Positions 8,747 to 17,935 of a stretch of DNA of 64,000 nt are shown piece after piece (the first letter of the stretch is position 1; the number at the start of each line of letters is the position of its first letter). The position numbers and the translations under genes are program-made. Under the pieces are notes generated by a model. That model saw only the letters and a program-made list of their open reading frames with translations, did no database searches and was not told the DNA's origin. This DNA is from CAVZBT01 sp963773605 (GTDB taxonomy: Bacteria > Acidobacteriota > UBA6911): the NCBI GenBank assembly GCA_963773605.1, contig CAVZBT010000005.1, forward strand, positions 62,001 through 126,000. The letters are read 5' to 3'.

Positions 8747-9370
8747 TTGAAAGTGCTCCGATTCACCATCACCGCATCACTGCTGCTGACGCTTTTCGCC
8801 GTGTGCGCCGAGGCTCAGGGGCGCCTCGATGCCTATTTTGGCATGGGCACCGCCAGGGTGGGCTCAACCAATCAGCTGATCGACATCGGCACCGGTACCC
8901 TGCTCCCTACCCCGTCGATGGGGGGCGTCTTCGGCACCGTCGGCGGGGGCCTGATGCTCACCCCCACCCTGGGGGTCGGGGCGGAGGTGGCGTTCCGTTT
9001 CGCCCAGGGAGACTACGCGGGGCTGAACTACCGTCCGATCTTCTACGACTTCAACGGGATCTTCACCCCGACGCTGGGCAGCAAACGGATCATGCCTGAA
9101 CTCCAGGGCGGCCTGGGAGGCACCAGCCTGCGTTTTTACGGCGGCGGTGCGCAGACCTGCGACTACTACACGGGGCGCTGCAGCGATTTCGCCGGAAGCA
9201 GCAATCATTTCCAGCTGCATGCGGGCGTCGGGCTGCGCTTCTACGTCAAAGAAAACATCTTCGTGCGCCCGCAGGTCGATTATCACTGGGTGCACAACCT
9301 CAACCAGGAATTCAAGAGCAACTCGGTACCGGCGTTCAGCATTGCGATCGGGGTGAGCTCAACCCGCTGA
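8747..9370 (+). CDS. Outer-membrane beta-barrel protein
   Basis: A 207-residue protein. Its Sec signal (LRFTITASLLLTLFAVCAEAQG) is followed by glycine-rich alternating strands ending in FSIAIGVSSTR, as in OmpA/OmpX-like eight-stranded barrels. It has MGTARVGSTNQ near the N-terminus, GGLGGTSLRFYGGG mid-way and a pair of cysteines (about 126 and 132). The start is a TTG at 8747 after GGGAGG at 8732-8737; the nearby ATG is followed at once by a stop. It is transcribed convergently with the 5'-nucleotidase gene, 6 bp away. The function beyond an outer-membrane location is unknown. Confidence 0.72.
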   Translation: MKVLRFTITASLLLTLFAVCAEAQGRLDAYFGMGTARVGSTNQLIDIGTGTLLPTPSMGGVFGTVGGGLMLTPTLGVGAEVAFRFAQGDYAGLNYRPIFYDFNGIFTPTLGSKRIMPELQGGLGGTSLRFYGGGAQTCDYYTGRCSDFAGSSNHFQLHAGVGLRFYVKENIFVRPQVDYHWVHNLNQEFKSNSVPAFSIAIGVSSTR

Positions 9371-9376
9371 CTCCGG

Positions 9377-10887
9377 CTAACGACTGAGGACCACGCGACG
9401 GCCGTCATAGGCCGGGTACAACGTCCCCTTGGCCCGGATGTACTCCGCCAGCACCTCCATCCGGACTCTGCCGCTGTCCTGCACCGCCAGTGCCTTGAGC
9501 GCCTGGCCGGCGAAGTATGAGTTGGTGACGCCGCTGTAGGTGCGGTCTGCCACGATCGGTTTACCCGCGATCGTGACCTCCGTCAACTCGCCCTGTTGCA
9601 TCCGGTACCGGATGCCCGACACGGAGGGCGCGTACCTTTTCAGCAGCGCCAGTAGGTCGCGCCCCGTGGCCTTGAAGGTCACGACCGTGTTGTTGAACGG
9701 GTCGAGGGTGACCAGGTCCCCGCGGGTGATGTCGCCCCGCAGCAGGGGAGCCCGGATGCCCCCGAGGTTTCCCACCGCGAAATCGGCCCCCGTCGTTTCG
9801 CGCAGCGCGTCATCCACGAGATGGTACTCGGCCAGATCGACTCCCCGGCTGCTGAACTCGCCTGCCGCCCGACCGAGCACCTCGCCGTATCTCGGTGCGA
9901 TTCCCTGCCAGAACTTCTGCACGACGGTGGCGACGCCCGGGTCCTCCGGGATCTCGGCGGTAATCGGGAGGAGGCGCGACCGGTAGCGGTCCACGCGCCA
10001 GGAGCCCTTGTCGTTGCGGGTGAAAAGCAGATCGAGTCGCCCGAGTTCTCCCCCCATTGGTGCGCCTGGACGAGGACGGTGCCGTTGACGTCGGTCGCGA
10101 GCAGGTCCTCCGAATGCCAGACCAGGTTGCCCGACGGGAGCCGCGAGTGCGAATGCCCCCCGATGATCACGTCGATCGCCGGGATCTGCGCGCCGAGCAT
10201 CTCGTCCGCGCGCGCCCCGGCATGGGAGATCGCGACGATGATGTCCACCTTGGGGTGCAGCTCAGCGACCACCTGCCGCGCCGCAGCAAAGTCATCGGTG
10301 ACGTCGATCCCTTCCTTGCCGGCGCGGTACGTCGCCGCTTCGCGCGTCAGCAGACCGAAGACGCCGACCCTGATGCCCCCCACGTTCTTGATGACGTACG
10401 GCGGCACTAAAGGCTGCCCGGCGGACCGGTCGACGGCGTTGGCGCACACCAGCTGGTACCGGGTGAGCGAAACCAGTTTCTTGAGCTGCGCCACCGAGTA
10501 GTTGAATTCGTGGTTGCCGAACGTGCCGAAGTCGTATCCCGTCGCGTTCATGGCCGCGACGTCGGCCTCGCCCTGGTATTCGATAGAGAACGGGGTGCCG
10601 TCGGAGTAGTCGCCCGCATCGACCAGCCACACCGTCGTGCCCCGCTGCCGCATCTCTTCCCGGATCTTCTTCACGAGTGTCGCCCGGCGGGCGATCCCGC
10701 CGATATTCCGGTGCTCCCGCAGCCCCTGGATGTCGGCGGCTGCCGAATCCGGATAGCTGAACGGCTGCAGGTGGCTGTGGGTGTCGTTGGTGTGCAGGAT
10801 GGTCAGGGCGACCTGCCCGTCGGCCGCCCCCAGGGCGGCGGACAGACAGAACACGAGTAGGGCAATGAAACACATGCGGCTCTTCAC
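9377..10887 (-). CDS. 5'-nucleotidase / 2',3'-cyclic phosphodiesterase (UshA-like), frameshifted at a G-run
   Basis: An exported metallophosphatase in two frames. The N-terminal metallophosphoesterase half has a signal (CFIALLVFCLSAALG), ILHTNDTHSHLQP, VDAGDYSDG, FGNHEFNY, VAISHAG and IIGGHSHS, which supply the two-metal ligands. The C-terminal half has the substrate-binding domain signatures VDLAEYHLVDDAL, AVGNLGGIRA, GDITRGDLVTLDPFNN and TYSGVTNSYFAG. The halves meet at a run of six C on the plus strand (10050-10055). One more base would join AHQWG to GELGRLDLLF and give about 503 residues, the usual family length. The GTG at 10885-10887 with GAGGT upstream is the best start. It would release nucleoside and phosphate in the periplasm. 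Sequencing error, slip-strand variation and a null allele are all possible. Confidence 0.85.
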
Positions 10888-11009
10888 TACAGGACCTCGC
10901 GGGGAAAACGTGAGACGACATGGTACCAAATGGGCCGGGAGATTCGAAAGGCCGCATCTTGGAGTTGTCGAGGAAACTCAAAGGCTCCAAGACGCCAAGG
11001 CTTCGAAGG

Positions 11010-11015
11010 TATAAT
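11010..11015 (+). promoter_or_regulatory. Candidate -10 element upstream of ybaB
   Basis: A perfect TATAAT lies 61 bp upstream of the ybaB GTG and points toward it. No convincing TTGACA-like -35 sits at the right distance, so only the -10 is claimed. Confidence 0.45.
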
Positions 11016-11075
11016 CTCAGTGACAAGTGCGAAGGCAGTATTAGGGGATTCCATGATTTTCCAAGGAGCACACCA

Positions 11076-11384
11076 GTGAAACTTCCGGGCAACCTCCAGC
11101 AGATGATGCAGCAGGCGCAGAAGATGCAGGAAGTCCTGCAGCAGGAGATCGAGAAGATCAAAGTGGACGCCAGCGTCGGCGGAGGCGTGGTGTCGGTAGA
11201 GATGGACGGTAAGAAAAACTTGCTGAGCGTCCGGATCAACCCCGAAGTCGCGGGCGACGTCGAAGCGCTGCAGGACCTGATCCTGTCCGCCGTGCGTGAG
11301 GCGTCCAGAAAAGTGGACGAGGAGATCCAGGGGAAGATGCAGGACAAGATGGGCGGTTTGGGCCTCCCCGCCGGGCTGTTCTGA
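11076..11384 (+). CDS. ybaB: YbaB/EbfC family nucleoid-associated protein
   Basis: 102 residues, the normal family length. A Gln/Met-rich N-terminal helix (LQQMMQQAQKMQEVLQQEI) is followed by the central sheet (VGGGVVSVEMDGKKNLLSVRI), a second helix pair (DLILSAVREASRKVDEE) and a Met/Gly-rich tail (MQDKMGGLGLPAGLF). The family forms dimers that bind DNA and compact the nucleoid. The start is GTG 11076 after AAGGAG (11063-11068); earlier in-frame codons are not coding-like. Its common partners dnaX and recR are absent here: the gene stands alone between a divergent 5'-nucleotidase gene and a repeat-bearing gap. Confidence 0.93.
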   Translation: MKLPGNLQQMMQQAQKMQEVLQQEIEKIKVDASVGGGVVSVEMDGKKNLLSVRINPEVAGDVEALQDLILSAVREASRKVDEEIQGKMQDKMGGLGLPAGLF

Positions 11385-11756
11385 TTCCGGGGGGCAAGTT
11401 TTGAAAATGGAGTTCTCGAGTGGCGCCTTCGCCTGAGGCCGTTGCTGGCGCCACTCGACGAAGTCGCAAAACAACCGTACGCCGACCACCGCCGGGCAGC
11501 CCCACCTGCCGGGTCAACCACCTCGCAAACGGCGCCGAGGCGCGCGCGCTCCAAAAGTAGTACTAACTCTAAAACGGCCTGCGGGCCTACAATACCCTTC
11601 ATCCAAAGCACCCACGATCAGGTCGCCTTGGCGGTCGAACGCAGCGCACGGTCATTGGAGCGCGGGCGTGATCATCTCAACGGCAAATCCGAACAGCGCT
11701 CCTTCCCCGGCATTGCGCCGTCCTATACACCTAATCCTTCCCACGGAGACTGCAAA
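11385..11756. other. Intergenic gap with palindromic repeat
   Basis: No gene is supported in this 372-bp gap. From about 11413 to 11462 there is an imperfect dyad (TCGAGTGGCGCC ... GGCGCCACTCGA), and near 11531-11557 there is a GCGCTCCAAAAG end resembling the dispersed repeat family. A TACAAT at 11588-11593 could be a -10 for the oxidoreductase gene, which would give a leader of about 160 nt. Confidence 0.5.
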
Positions 11757-13304
11757 ATGGAATCGAAACAACGCATAGATCGCCGCGAATTCCTGGAGTC
11801 GGCAGCCGTGCCGCTTGCCTTCACCATCGTCCCGAGACATGTCCTGGGGGGGCCCCGGTATGTCGCCCCGAGCGACAAGGTCACGCTCGGCTACATCGGC
11901 TGCGGCACCCAGGGCTTCAGGGAACTGTTCCGTCTGGTGGCCAATCCGGAGATCCAGATCGTCGCGGTTTGCGATCCCGAGAAGGACAACACCAACTATG
12001 TGGAATGGGCCAAGAACGATTTGCGCGACAGCATCCGGAAGCTGTTGGACAAACCCAAGTGGGGTGAAGGGGTCCAGGGGGTCCGATGCGGCCGAGACGC
12101 GGCCAAGGAGATCATCGAAAGCTACTACGCCCAGAAGAGGGCCGCGGAGCAGTTCAAGGCCTGCAGCAGCTACGCGGACTACCGGGAGCTGCTGGACAAG
12201 GAAAAGGACCTCGACGCGGTAAAAATCGTTACGCCCGACCATCACCATGCCGGCATTTCGATTGCGGCTATGATGAAGCGCAAGCATGTGATCTGTCAGA
12301 AGCCGATCGCCAACAGGCTGGCCGAAGTCCGAATGGTGGTCGAAACGGCGCGAAAAACCGGCGTCGCGACGCACTGCTCAGCCTGGCGCAGCGGTCAGGA
12401 CATCGAGACGGTGCGAGAGATGATCCGCAACGGCGCCATTGGAACCCTCAGGGAAGTCCATAACTGGACGGACCGGCCGTTCTGGCCGCAGTACCAGACG
12501 GTCCCGACAGACCGGCCTCCGGTGCCGAATACGTTCGACTGGAACCTGTGGCTCGGTCCCGCCGTCGACCGCCCCTACCATCCGCATTACACCCACACCG
12601 TGTTTCGCGGCTGGTACGACTTCGGCGGAGGAAGCATTGCGGACATGGGGAACTACAGTCTCTGGCCGATCTTCATGACGCTCGACCTCCCGGTCCCGAA
12701 CAACGTCGAGGCTCTGGTGAGTTCTTGCGTCGAGATCAACGACCAGATCAGCGAAGTGAAGATGAACGACTTCTCCTTCCCGAATGCCTGCCAGGTCTGC
12801 TTCAGGTTCCCCGCCCGGGGAGACCGGCCGATGCCGGTCCTGTACTGGTATGACGGCGGCTTCCGGCCCTATACGCCCGAGGCGCTGCGCAGCCTGGAGA
12901 AGAAACCGAACCTGGCCACCGGGACGATGTACGTCGGCGACAAGGGGTTCATTCTGGGCAACCAGGTCTACCCCGAAAAACGCAGGGCGGAGTACCTGGC
13001 GGGCAAGGAGGCGCCCAAATCCGGCGCGTCCCAAGCGGATGCGCGGCGCGGAGACGGCGAGTGGATCTCGGCCTTCAAAGGCGGACCGCCTTCGGCCGGA
13101 AACTTCCTCAACGCCGCCAACTGTTCGGAGACGATCGCACTGGGCGGTGCCGCCATCCGGATCGCCCGCAAGAACTTCAACGAGAGCCGTACTACGGGTC
13201 CCCTGGAGTACGACGCTCAAGCCATGCGTTTCACGAATATGCCCGAGGCGAATCCCTACCTCGTGCGCGAATACAGAAAAGGTTGGGAACTCGGACAGGC
13301 GTAA
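11757..13304 (+). CDS. Tat-exported Gfo/Idh/MocA family oxidoreductase
   Basis: A 515-residue NAD(P)-dependent sugar-oxidoreductase homologue. Its twin-arginine signal reads IDRREFLESAAVPLAF, followed by a Rossmann domain (LGYIGCGTQGF, VAVCDPE) and the family's K-P catalytic segment as ICQKPIANRL, where EKP is usual. The C-terminal sheet domain begins near residue 230 (DWNLWLGPAVDRPYHP, GGGSIADMGNYSLWP). The Tat signal fits export with bound cofactor. The ATG at 11757 is the last start before the signal; earlier in-frame codons lie in non-coding repeat DNA. The gene sits 37 bp before a TonB receptor in the same orientation, which suggests a glycan or polyol use locus. The substrate is unknown. 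Confidence 0.9.
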   Translation: MESKQRIDRREFLESAAVPLAFTIVPRHVLGGPRYVAPSDKVTLGYIGCGTQGFRELFRLVANPEIQIVAVCDPEKDNTNYVEWAKNDLRDSIRKLLDKPKWGEGVQGVRCGRDAAKEIIESYYAQKRAAEQFKACSSYADYRELLDKEKDLDAVKIVTPDHHHAGISIAAMMKRKHVICQKPIANRLAEVRMVVETARKTGVATHCSAWRSGQDIETVREMIRNGAIGTLREVHNWTDRPFWPQYQTVPTDRPPVPNTFDWNLWLGPAVDRPYHPHYTHTVFRGWYDFGGGSIADMGNYSLWPIFMTLDLPVPNNVEALVSSCVEINDQISEVKMNDFSFPNACQVCFRFPARGDRPMPVLYWYDGGFRPYTPEALRSLEKKPNLATGTMYVGDKGFILGNQVYPEKRRAEYLAGKEAPKSGASQADARRGDGEWISAFKGGPPSAGNFLNAANCSETIALGGAAIRIARKNFNESRTTGPLEYDAQAMRFTNMPEANPYLVREYRKGWELGQA

Positions 13305-13305
13305 A

Positions 13306-13319
13306 GGGGGTCGGCCCCC
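13306..13319 (+). promoter_or_regulatory. Short GC hairpin between oxidoreductase and TonB receptor genes
   Basis: GGGGG-TCGG-CCCCC forms a 5-bp stem with a tetraloop in the 37-bp spacer, without a U-tract. It could moderate read-through or protect one transcript end in an operon. The role is inferred from position only. Confidence 0.35.
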
Positions 13320-13341
13320 AACATTAATAGGAGAGGCTAAG

Positions 13342-16300
13342 ATGAACAAATTTCTCTTGTGCTGTCTTCTGTGCTTTAGTCTGCTGATGTCCATGGGATG
13401 GAGCCAGACCTACACCGCTTCTTTACGAGGCACCGTGACGGACGTCTCCAAGGCTGTCATACCCGGGGCCTCGGTCGTCGTCACGGAAACCAGCCGCAAC
13501 CTGAAATACACCGCACAAACCGACACGACCGGCCGGTATATGCTAACCGCTCTTCCCCCGGGAAGCTACGCGCTTACGGTTGAGGCGCCGGGCTTCCGGA
13601 CCCACACCCAGTCTGCCTTTGAATTGAATGTGCAGCAACAGGCGACTGTTGATGTGGAGCTGGCGGTGGGTGGCGTAACCACCGCAATCGAAATCGTGGG
13701 AAATGCAGCACTACTCAATACTGCCGCGCCGACCATGGGGCAGGTAATTGAGAACAAATTCATTCAGACAGCCCCCCTGTCGGGCCGCAACCCGCTCTCG
13801 CTGGTCATGCTGACTCCCGGACTGGTACCGACGGAGACCGAGGCCGGGGGAACGGCAAGCACCAACTTTGTCGCTGGCGGAACGCGCAACTCGACGGCGG
13901 AGGTGGTGCTCGACGGCGCCGCCATCAGCGGCGTTGAACAGAACAGCAGCATCACCGATGTGAAGTACCAGCCGTCCGTCGACATGATCGAGGAATTCAA
14001 GGTCCAGACGAGCTACTTCAGCGCCGAGTTCGGCAACACCGGCGGCGCCATCGTCAATATGGTTTCGAAAAGCGGCACCAACGAATTCCACGGCGTCGGT
14101 TACGAGTTTCATCGCAACTCGGTGCTCAACGCCAACAGCTTCTTTTCCAACCGGCAGGGCCTGAGCATTCCGGAAACCAAGCGCAATGTCTTCGGCATCA
14201 CCATGGGCGGCCCCCTGATCGTCCCGGGGTTGTATAACGGAAAAAGCAAGACGTTCTTTTTCGCCGACTACGAAGGGCAGCGTGCCGACAGCGCCACCAC
14301 CATGACGGGTACGGTTCCGACGCCGCTGCAATTAGCCGGCGACTTTTCGCAAACCTTCCGTACCAATGGCCAGCTCTACACGATCTACAATCCCTACGAC
14401 ACCTATGAAACCTCCGACGGCAGCACCCTGCGCCGGCCTTTCGCCGGGAACAAAATCCCAGCCTCGCTGATGAATCCGATTTCGCTGAAGATGATCAAGT
14501 ATTTCCCGGCGCCCACTTCCGAAGGGGACCCGATGACCCACGCGAATAACTTTTTCGCGCAGGGCACCAATGGAAGCGCCTACAACAAGATGGATATCAA
14601 GATCGACCATCATATGGGCGAAAAACAGCGCTTTTCGGGTCGCTATAGCTCGAATTGGTCCACCTCCACCCCGTTCAACCGGTATGGCAACATCGCCGAT
14701 AGCATCAATCCCGGTCATGAACACGACACCAATTTCGTCCTCGACTATACGCGGATGCACAGCCCCACGACCATCGTCACCACGCGTTTCAGCATCATGC
14801 GGGTCAGCTCGATTCGTGACCCGATCAGCACGGGCTTCGACTCCGCCACGGAATTTGGTCTTTCGCCCCTGTTCCAGTATGTCGGCGTCAAGCAGTTCCC
14901 GAGTATTTCGGCGCAGACTTACAGGGCGCTGGGAGCGAATGGCTGGGCCATCATCCACCGGGGCGAGCTGGTGGGTCTCCTCAACGGAAGCCTCACGAAG
15001 ATCATCGGCAGCCACACGCTCAAGACCGGCGCCGAGGGCCGAAGGTACTATGAGAATTACTATCAGCCCGGCTACCCGGCGGGCCGGCTCGTTTTCAACC
15101 GCAACATGACCGGCCGGGATCCGCTCACCAGCAGTTCCAGCCAGGGTAACGGGCTCGCCACGATGTTGCTCGGCTGGGGAAGCAGTGGAACGATGGACAT
15201 CGACTACCCGACGGCGACCTCTTCCGGCTACTTCGGAGTCTATGTTCAGGACGACTGGAGAGTCAGCTCCAAGCTGACCCTGAACCTCGGGTTCCGCTAC
15301 GATTTCGACATCCCCCGCACGGAACGGTTCGACCGGCTGAACTGGTTCGACTTCGATGCGGTTTCTCCGATTGCGGGCCAGGTGCCGGGGTATCCGGATC
15401 TGAAAGGTCTGATGCGTTACGCCGACAGCTCCCAACGCACCCCATATGACGGCGATTACAACAACATCCAGCCGCGCATCGGTATCGCTTACGCTCTCGG
15501 CAAGAAGATGTCCGTGCGCGCGGGGTACGGCATCTACTACTCGGTATCGCGCGCCTCGATCAAGGGCGAAATCGGGTCCGCCTTCCGGTCCGGTTCCAGC
15601 TTACAGTTCAGCCGCGACAGCAACTTCACCCAGTACGCGACCCTGCAAAACCCGTTTCCGAACGGTCTGACCATGCCGCCGGGTCCGACAAAGGATCCGC
15701 TGTCGTACATCGGCCTCGGTTTTGACTCCTATGACCCGAAGACCGTCAACCCGCAGATTCAACAGTGGAACCTCTCCATCCAGCGCGAACTGCCAGGCAA
15801 TGGCGTGCTGGAAGTCAGCTATGGAGGCAGCAAAGGCACTTACCTGTCCTTCGGCACGGCCGACCTCCTGGGGAATCGCAATAAGCTGGATCCCAGTTAC
15901 TGGACGCTGGGCCGTGATGCGCTCACCGAGCAGGTGCCCAACCCGTTCTACGGCGTCATTAAAGATCCCAATTCCGTGTTGAGCCTGGCCACCGTTGAAC
16001 GCCAGCAACTCCTGCTCCCCTACCCGCAGTACGAGTCCTACCTCGGCGGGTATACAGCCCCGCCCTACATCGGAAATTCGATCTATCACTCGGCCCAGTT
16101 CAAGTACGAGAGACGATTTTCTCGCGGACTGAGCCTGCTTGCACACTACACCATATCCAAGCTGATTACCGATTCCGACTCGCCCGGCACCGATATCGAC
16201 TGGCTGGGCGGCTCCACGGGGCTCCAGAACTGGAAGAATCTCCGCCTGGAGCGCTCGCTTGCCACCTTCGACATACCACAGAGACTTGTCTTCAGCTTTA

Positions 16301-16824
16301 ATTACCAGTTCCCGTTCGGCCGGGGAAAGGCGTTTGGCGCGAACATGAACAAGGCGGTTGACGCTTTCATCGGCGGCTGGGAAGTCAGCTCGATCCTCAC
16401 TTTCAGTGCCGGCTACCCGATCGTCCCCCAACTGGACTCCCCGGATCTGCTGTCGGGAGACCAGCGCCCAGACATCGTCGGCGACCCGCGCACCACCGGC
16501 TCGCCGAACCAACGCATCAACCAGTACTTCAATGTCGATGCCTTCTCGCAACCGGATACCGATGTGTACGGCAACGCCCCACGGACGCTGCCCAATTACC
16601 GCACTTTCGGAGTCCGTAACGGCGACTTCACATTGATGAAGAACTTCCGCTTCACGGAAAGCAAGTATGCACAGTTCCGGATCGAGGCGTTCAACCTGAC
16701 CAACACCACGATCTTTGGAAGGCCCAACGAGGCATACGGCAGCGATACTTTCGGGCAGATAACCGGTTACGCCTCGGGTTGCGGTCCACGTCAGCTCCAG
16801 CTGGCCATAAAGTTCTACTACTAA
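13342..16824 (+). CDS. TonB-dependent receptor, Oar-like, with carboxypeptidase regulatory-like domain
   Basis: An outer-membrane protein of 1160 residues. The order is a signal peptide (CCLLCFSLLMSMGWSQ), a carboxypeptidase-regulatory-like domain at about residues 25-110 (LRGTVTDVSKAVIPGASVVV, GRYMLTALPPGSYALTVEAPGF), a plug domain at about 120-260 (LSGRNPLSLVMLTPG, AEFGNTGGAIVNMVSKSGTN), then a long barrel ending in the aromatic terminus LAIKFYY. ATG 13342 has AGGAGA at 13330-13335. This architecture is expanded in Acidobacteriota and is linked to uptake of large or complex substrates. Position downstream of the oxidoreductase and upstream of an exported protein suggests an oligosaccharide import role. 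No TonB box was identified with confidence. Confidence 0.92.
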   Translation: MNKFLLCCLLCFSLLMSMGWSQTYTASLRGTVTDVSKAVIPGASVVVTETSRNLKYTAQTDTTGRYMLTALPPGSYALTVEAPGFRTHTQSAFELNVQQQATVDVELAVGGVTTAIEIVGNAALLNTAAPTMGQVIENKFIQTAPLSGRNPLSLVMLTPGLVPTETEAGGTASTNFVAGGTRNSTAEVVLDGAAISGVEQNSSITDVKYQPSVDMIEEFKVQTSYFSAEFGNTGGAIVNMVSKSGTNEFHGVGYEFHRNSVLNANSFFSNRQGLSIPETKRNVFGITMGGPLIVPGLYNGKSKTFFFADYEGQRADSATTMTGTVPTPLQLAGDFSQTFRTNGQLYTIYNPYDTYETSDGSTLRRPFAGNKIPASLMNPISLKMIKYFPAPTSEGDPMTHANNFFAQGTNGSAYNKMDIKIDHHMGEKQRFSGRYSSNWSTSTPFNRYGNIADSINPGHEHDTNFVLDYTRMHSPTTIVTTRFSIMRVSSIRDPISTGFDSATEFGLSPLFQYVGVKQFPSISAQTYRALGANGWAIIHRGELVGLLNGSLTKIIGSHTLKTGAEGRRYYENYYQPGYPAGRLVFNRNMTGRDPLTSSSSQGNGLATMLLGWGSSGTMDIDYPTATSSGYFGVYVQDDWRVSSKLTLNLGFRYDFDIPRTERFDRLNWFDFDAVSPIAGQVPGYPDLKGLMRYADSSQRTPYDGDYNNIQPRIGIAYALGKKMSVRAGYGIYYSVSRASIKGEIGSAFRSGSSLQFSRDSNFTQYATLQNPFPNGLTMPPGPTKDPLSYIGLGFDSYDPKTVNPQIQQWNLSIQRELPGNGVLEVSYGGSKGTYLSFGTADLLGNRNKLDPSYWTLGRDALTEQVPNPFYGVIKDPNSVLSLATVERQQLLLPYPQYESYLGGYTAPPYIGNSIYHSAQFKYERRFSRGLSLLAHYTISKLITDSDSPGTDIDWLGGSTGLQNWKNLRLERSLATFDIPQRLVFSFNYQFPFGRGKAFGANMNKAVDAFIGGWEVSSILTFSAGYPIVPQLDSPDLLSGDQRPDIVGDPRTTGSPNQRINQYFNVDAFSQPDTDVYGNAPRTLPNYRTFGVRNGDFTLMKNFRFTESKYAQFRIEAFNLTNTTIFGRPNEAYGSDTFGQITGYASGCGPRQLQLAIKFYY

Positions 16825-16840
16825 GGCCGTCCGTTCAATG

Positions 16841-16867
16841 TGGGCGGGGTCGGCTCGACCCCGCCCA
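16841..16867 (+). terminator. Perfect 12-bp hairpin after the TonB receptor gene
   Basis: TGGGCGGGGTCG and CGACCCCGCCCA flank a GCT loop, a perfect 12-bp stem 16 bp after the receptor stop. No T-run follows (AATTGGG), so it is a terminator-like or 3'-end stabilising structure rather than a canonical intrinsic terminator. Confidence 0.55.
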
Positions 16868-16969
16868 ATTGGGCTGCAGCCGGTGCACGATCGGCAAACC
16901 ACCGGGTCAGCAACATCCACGGGCCGCGACGAGCCGCCGCGGCCCACCCACTTCATCCTGGGACGCATC

Positions 16970-17857
16970 ATGTTGCACACAAGACTCCTGCTCCTGTCCG
17001 TCGCTGTCTTTGCCGCCTCCTTCCTCGTTTCCCAGACGAACGAGTCGCCGCGGCCCGGCGTCAAGTTTGCCGGCGCCCGATCGTCTGCCTACGGCATCAG
17101 GCCGTTCCCATCGACGGAAGGCTGGACCAGGGGCCTCAAAACGATGGCATCCTACTTCCCGGGCTCGATCCCCGTCGGGATCTGGATCGTCGGCCGGCTG
17201 CACGGGGCCAGCAAGGGCATGTCGCTGGAGTTCCCGCGTCCCGACGACGGCGCGGATTACGGCTCCTCGATCATTTTCGCCGACACCGACAAGCACGAGC
17301 CTTTTCTCGCCGCATTTGATGCCAGCGGCATCAAGGTTTTCCTCCAGATCGAGCCGGGCTTCGCCGAAGTCGAAACCGGCATCGACGTGGTCCTCAGGCG
17401 GTACAAGCACCACCCGAGCGTGATCGGTTTCGGCATCGACGTGGAGTGGTTCAAGAACGCCAAGACCGACAGCCCCAACGCGGTCGTCACGGATGATCTG
17501 GCCAAAGCCTGGGAGACGAAGGTGAAGGCGCACAACCCCAACTACCGGCTCTTCGTCAAACACTTCCGCAAAGAGGACCTGCCGCCCACCTATCGGGGGG
17601 ACGTGGTCTTCGTCGACGACAGCCAGCAGTTCACCGGCCTCGATAATTTCCTGTCCGAATACAAGGAATTCGCGGACTGGTTCTATCCGAACACGGTCAT
17701 GTACCAGATCGGATACCGCGCGGACAAATCATGGTGGGGCGGCATCACGGCGCCGATTCCCAAGACCCTGGGCGAAAAATTGGCCGGGCAGACGCGGCAG
17801 GACTGCGGCATAGTGTGGGTGGATTTCACGCTCCGGGATGTCGTCGACGTGAACTAG
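16970..17857 (+). CDS. Exported protein of unknown function, possible TIM-barrel glycosidase-like
   Basis: 295 residues with a Sec signal (LHTRLLLLSVAVFAASFLVS). The mature part contains alternating strand/helix segments that resemble a TIM barrel: PVGIWIVGRLHG, GIKVFLQIEPGFAEVE, HPSVIGFGIDVEWFKN and DVVFVDDSQQF. Acidic residues at strand ends (IEP, DVEW, VDD) are placed as in glycoside hydrolases, but no family signature is clear. The ATG at 16970 is preferred because it starts the signal peptide directly. It lies 145 bp after the TonB receptor and converges with another exported unknown. A role in the same glycan locus is inference. Confidence 0.6.
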   Translation: MLHTRLLLLSVAVFAASFLVSQTNESPRPGVKFAGARSSAYGIRPFPSTEGWTRGLKTMASYFPGSIPVGIWIVGRLHGASKGMSLEFPRPDDGADYGSSIIFADTDKHEPFLAAFDASGIKVFLQIEPGFAEVETGIDVVLRRYKHHPSVIGFGIDVEWFKNAKTDSPNAVVTDDLAKAWETKVKAHNPNYRLFVKHFRKEDLPPTYRGDVVFVDDSQQFTGLDNFLSEYKEFADWFYPNTVMYQIGYRADKSWWGGITAPIPKTLGEKLAGQTRQDCGIVWVDFTLRDVVDVN

Positions 17858-17935
17858 CGAGCAGTTCGCAGTTGGCAATATCAGTTCGCAGTAAGGCTGA
17901 CACTGTGAACTGACACTGCCAATGCAAACATCCGC

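Noticed and set aside
11442..11756. Extended N-terminus of the Gfo/Idh/MocA gene
   Set aside because: The added sequence is repeat-bearing intergenic DNA; the Tat signal fixes the start at 11757.
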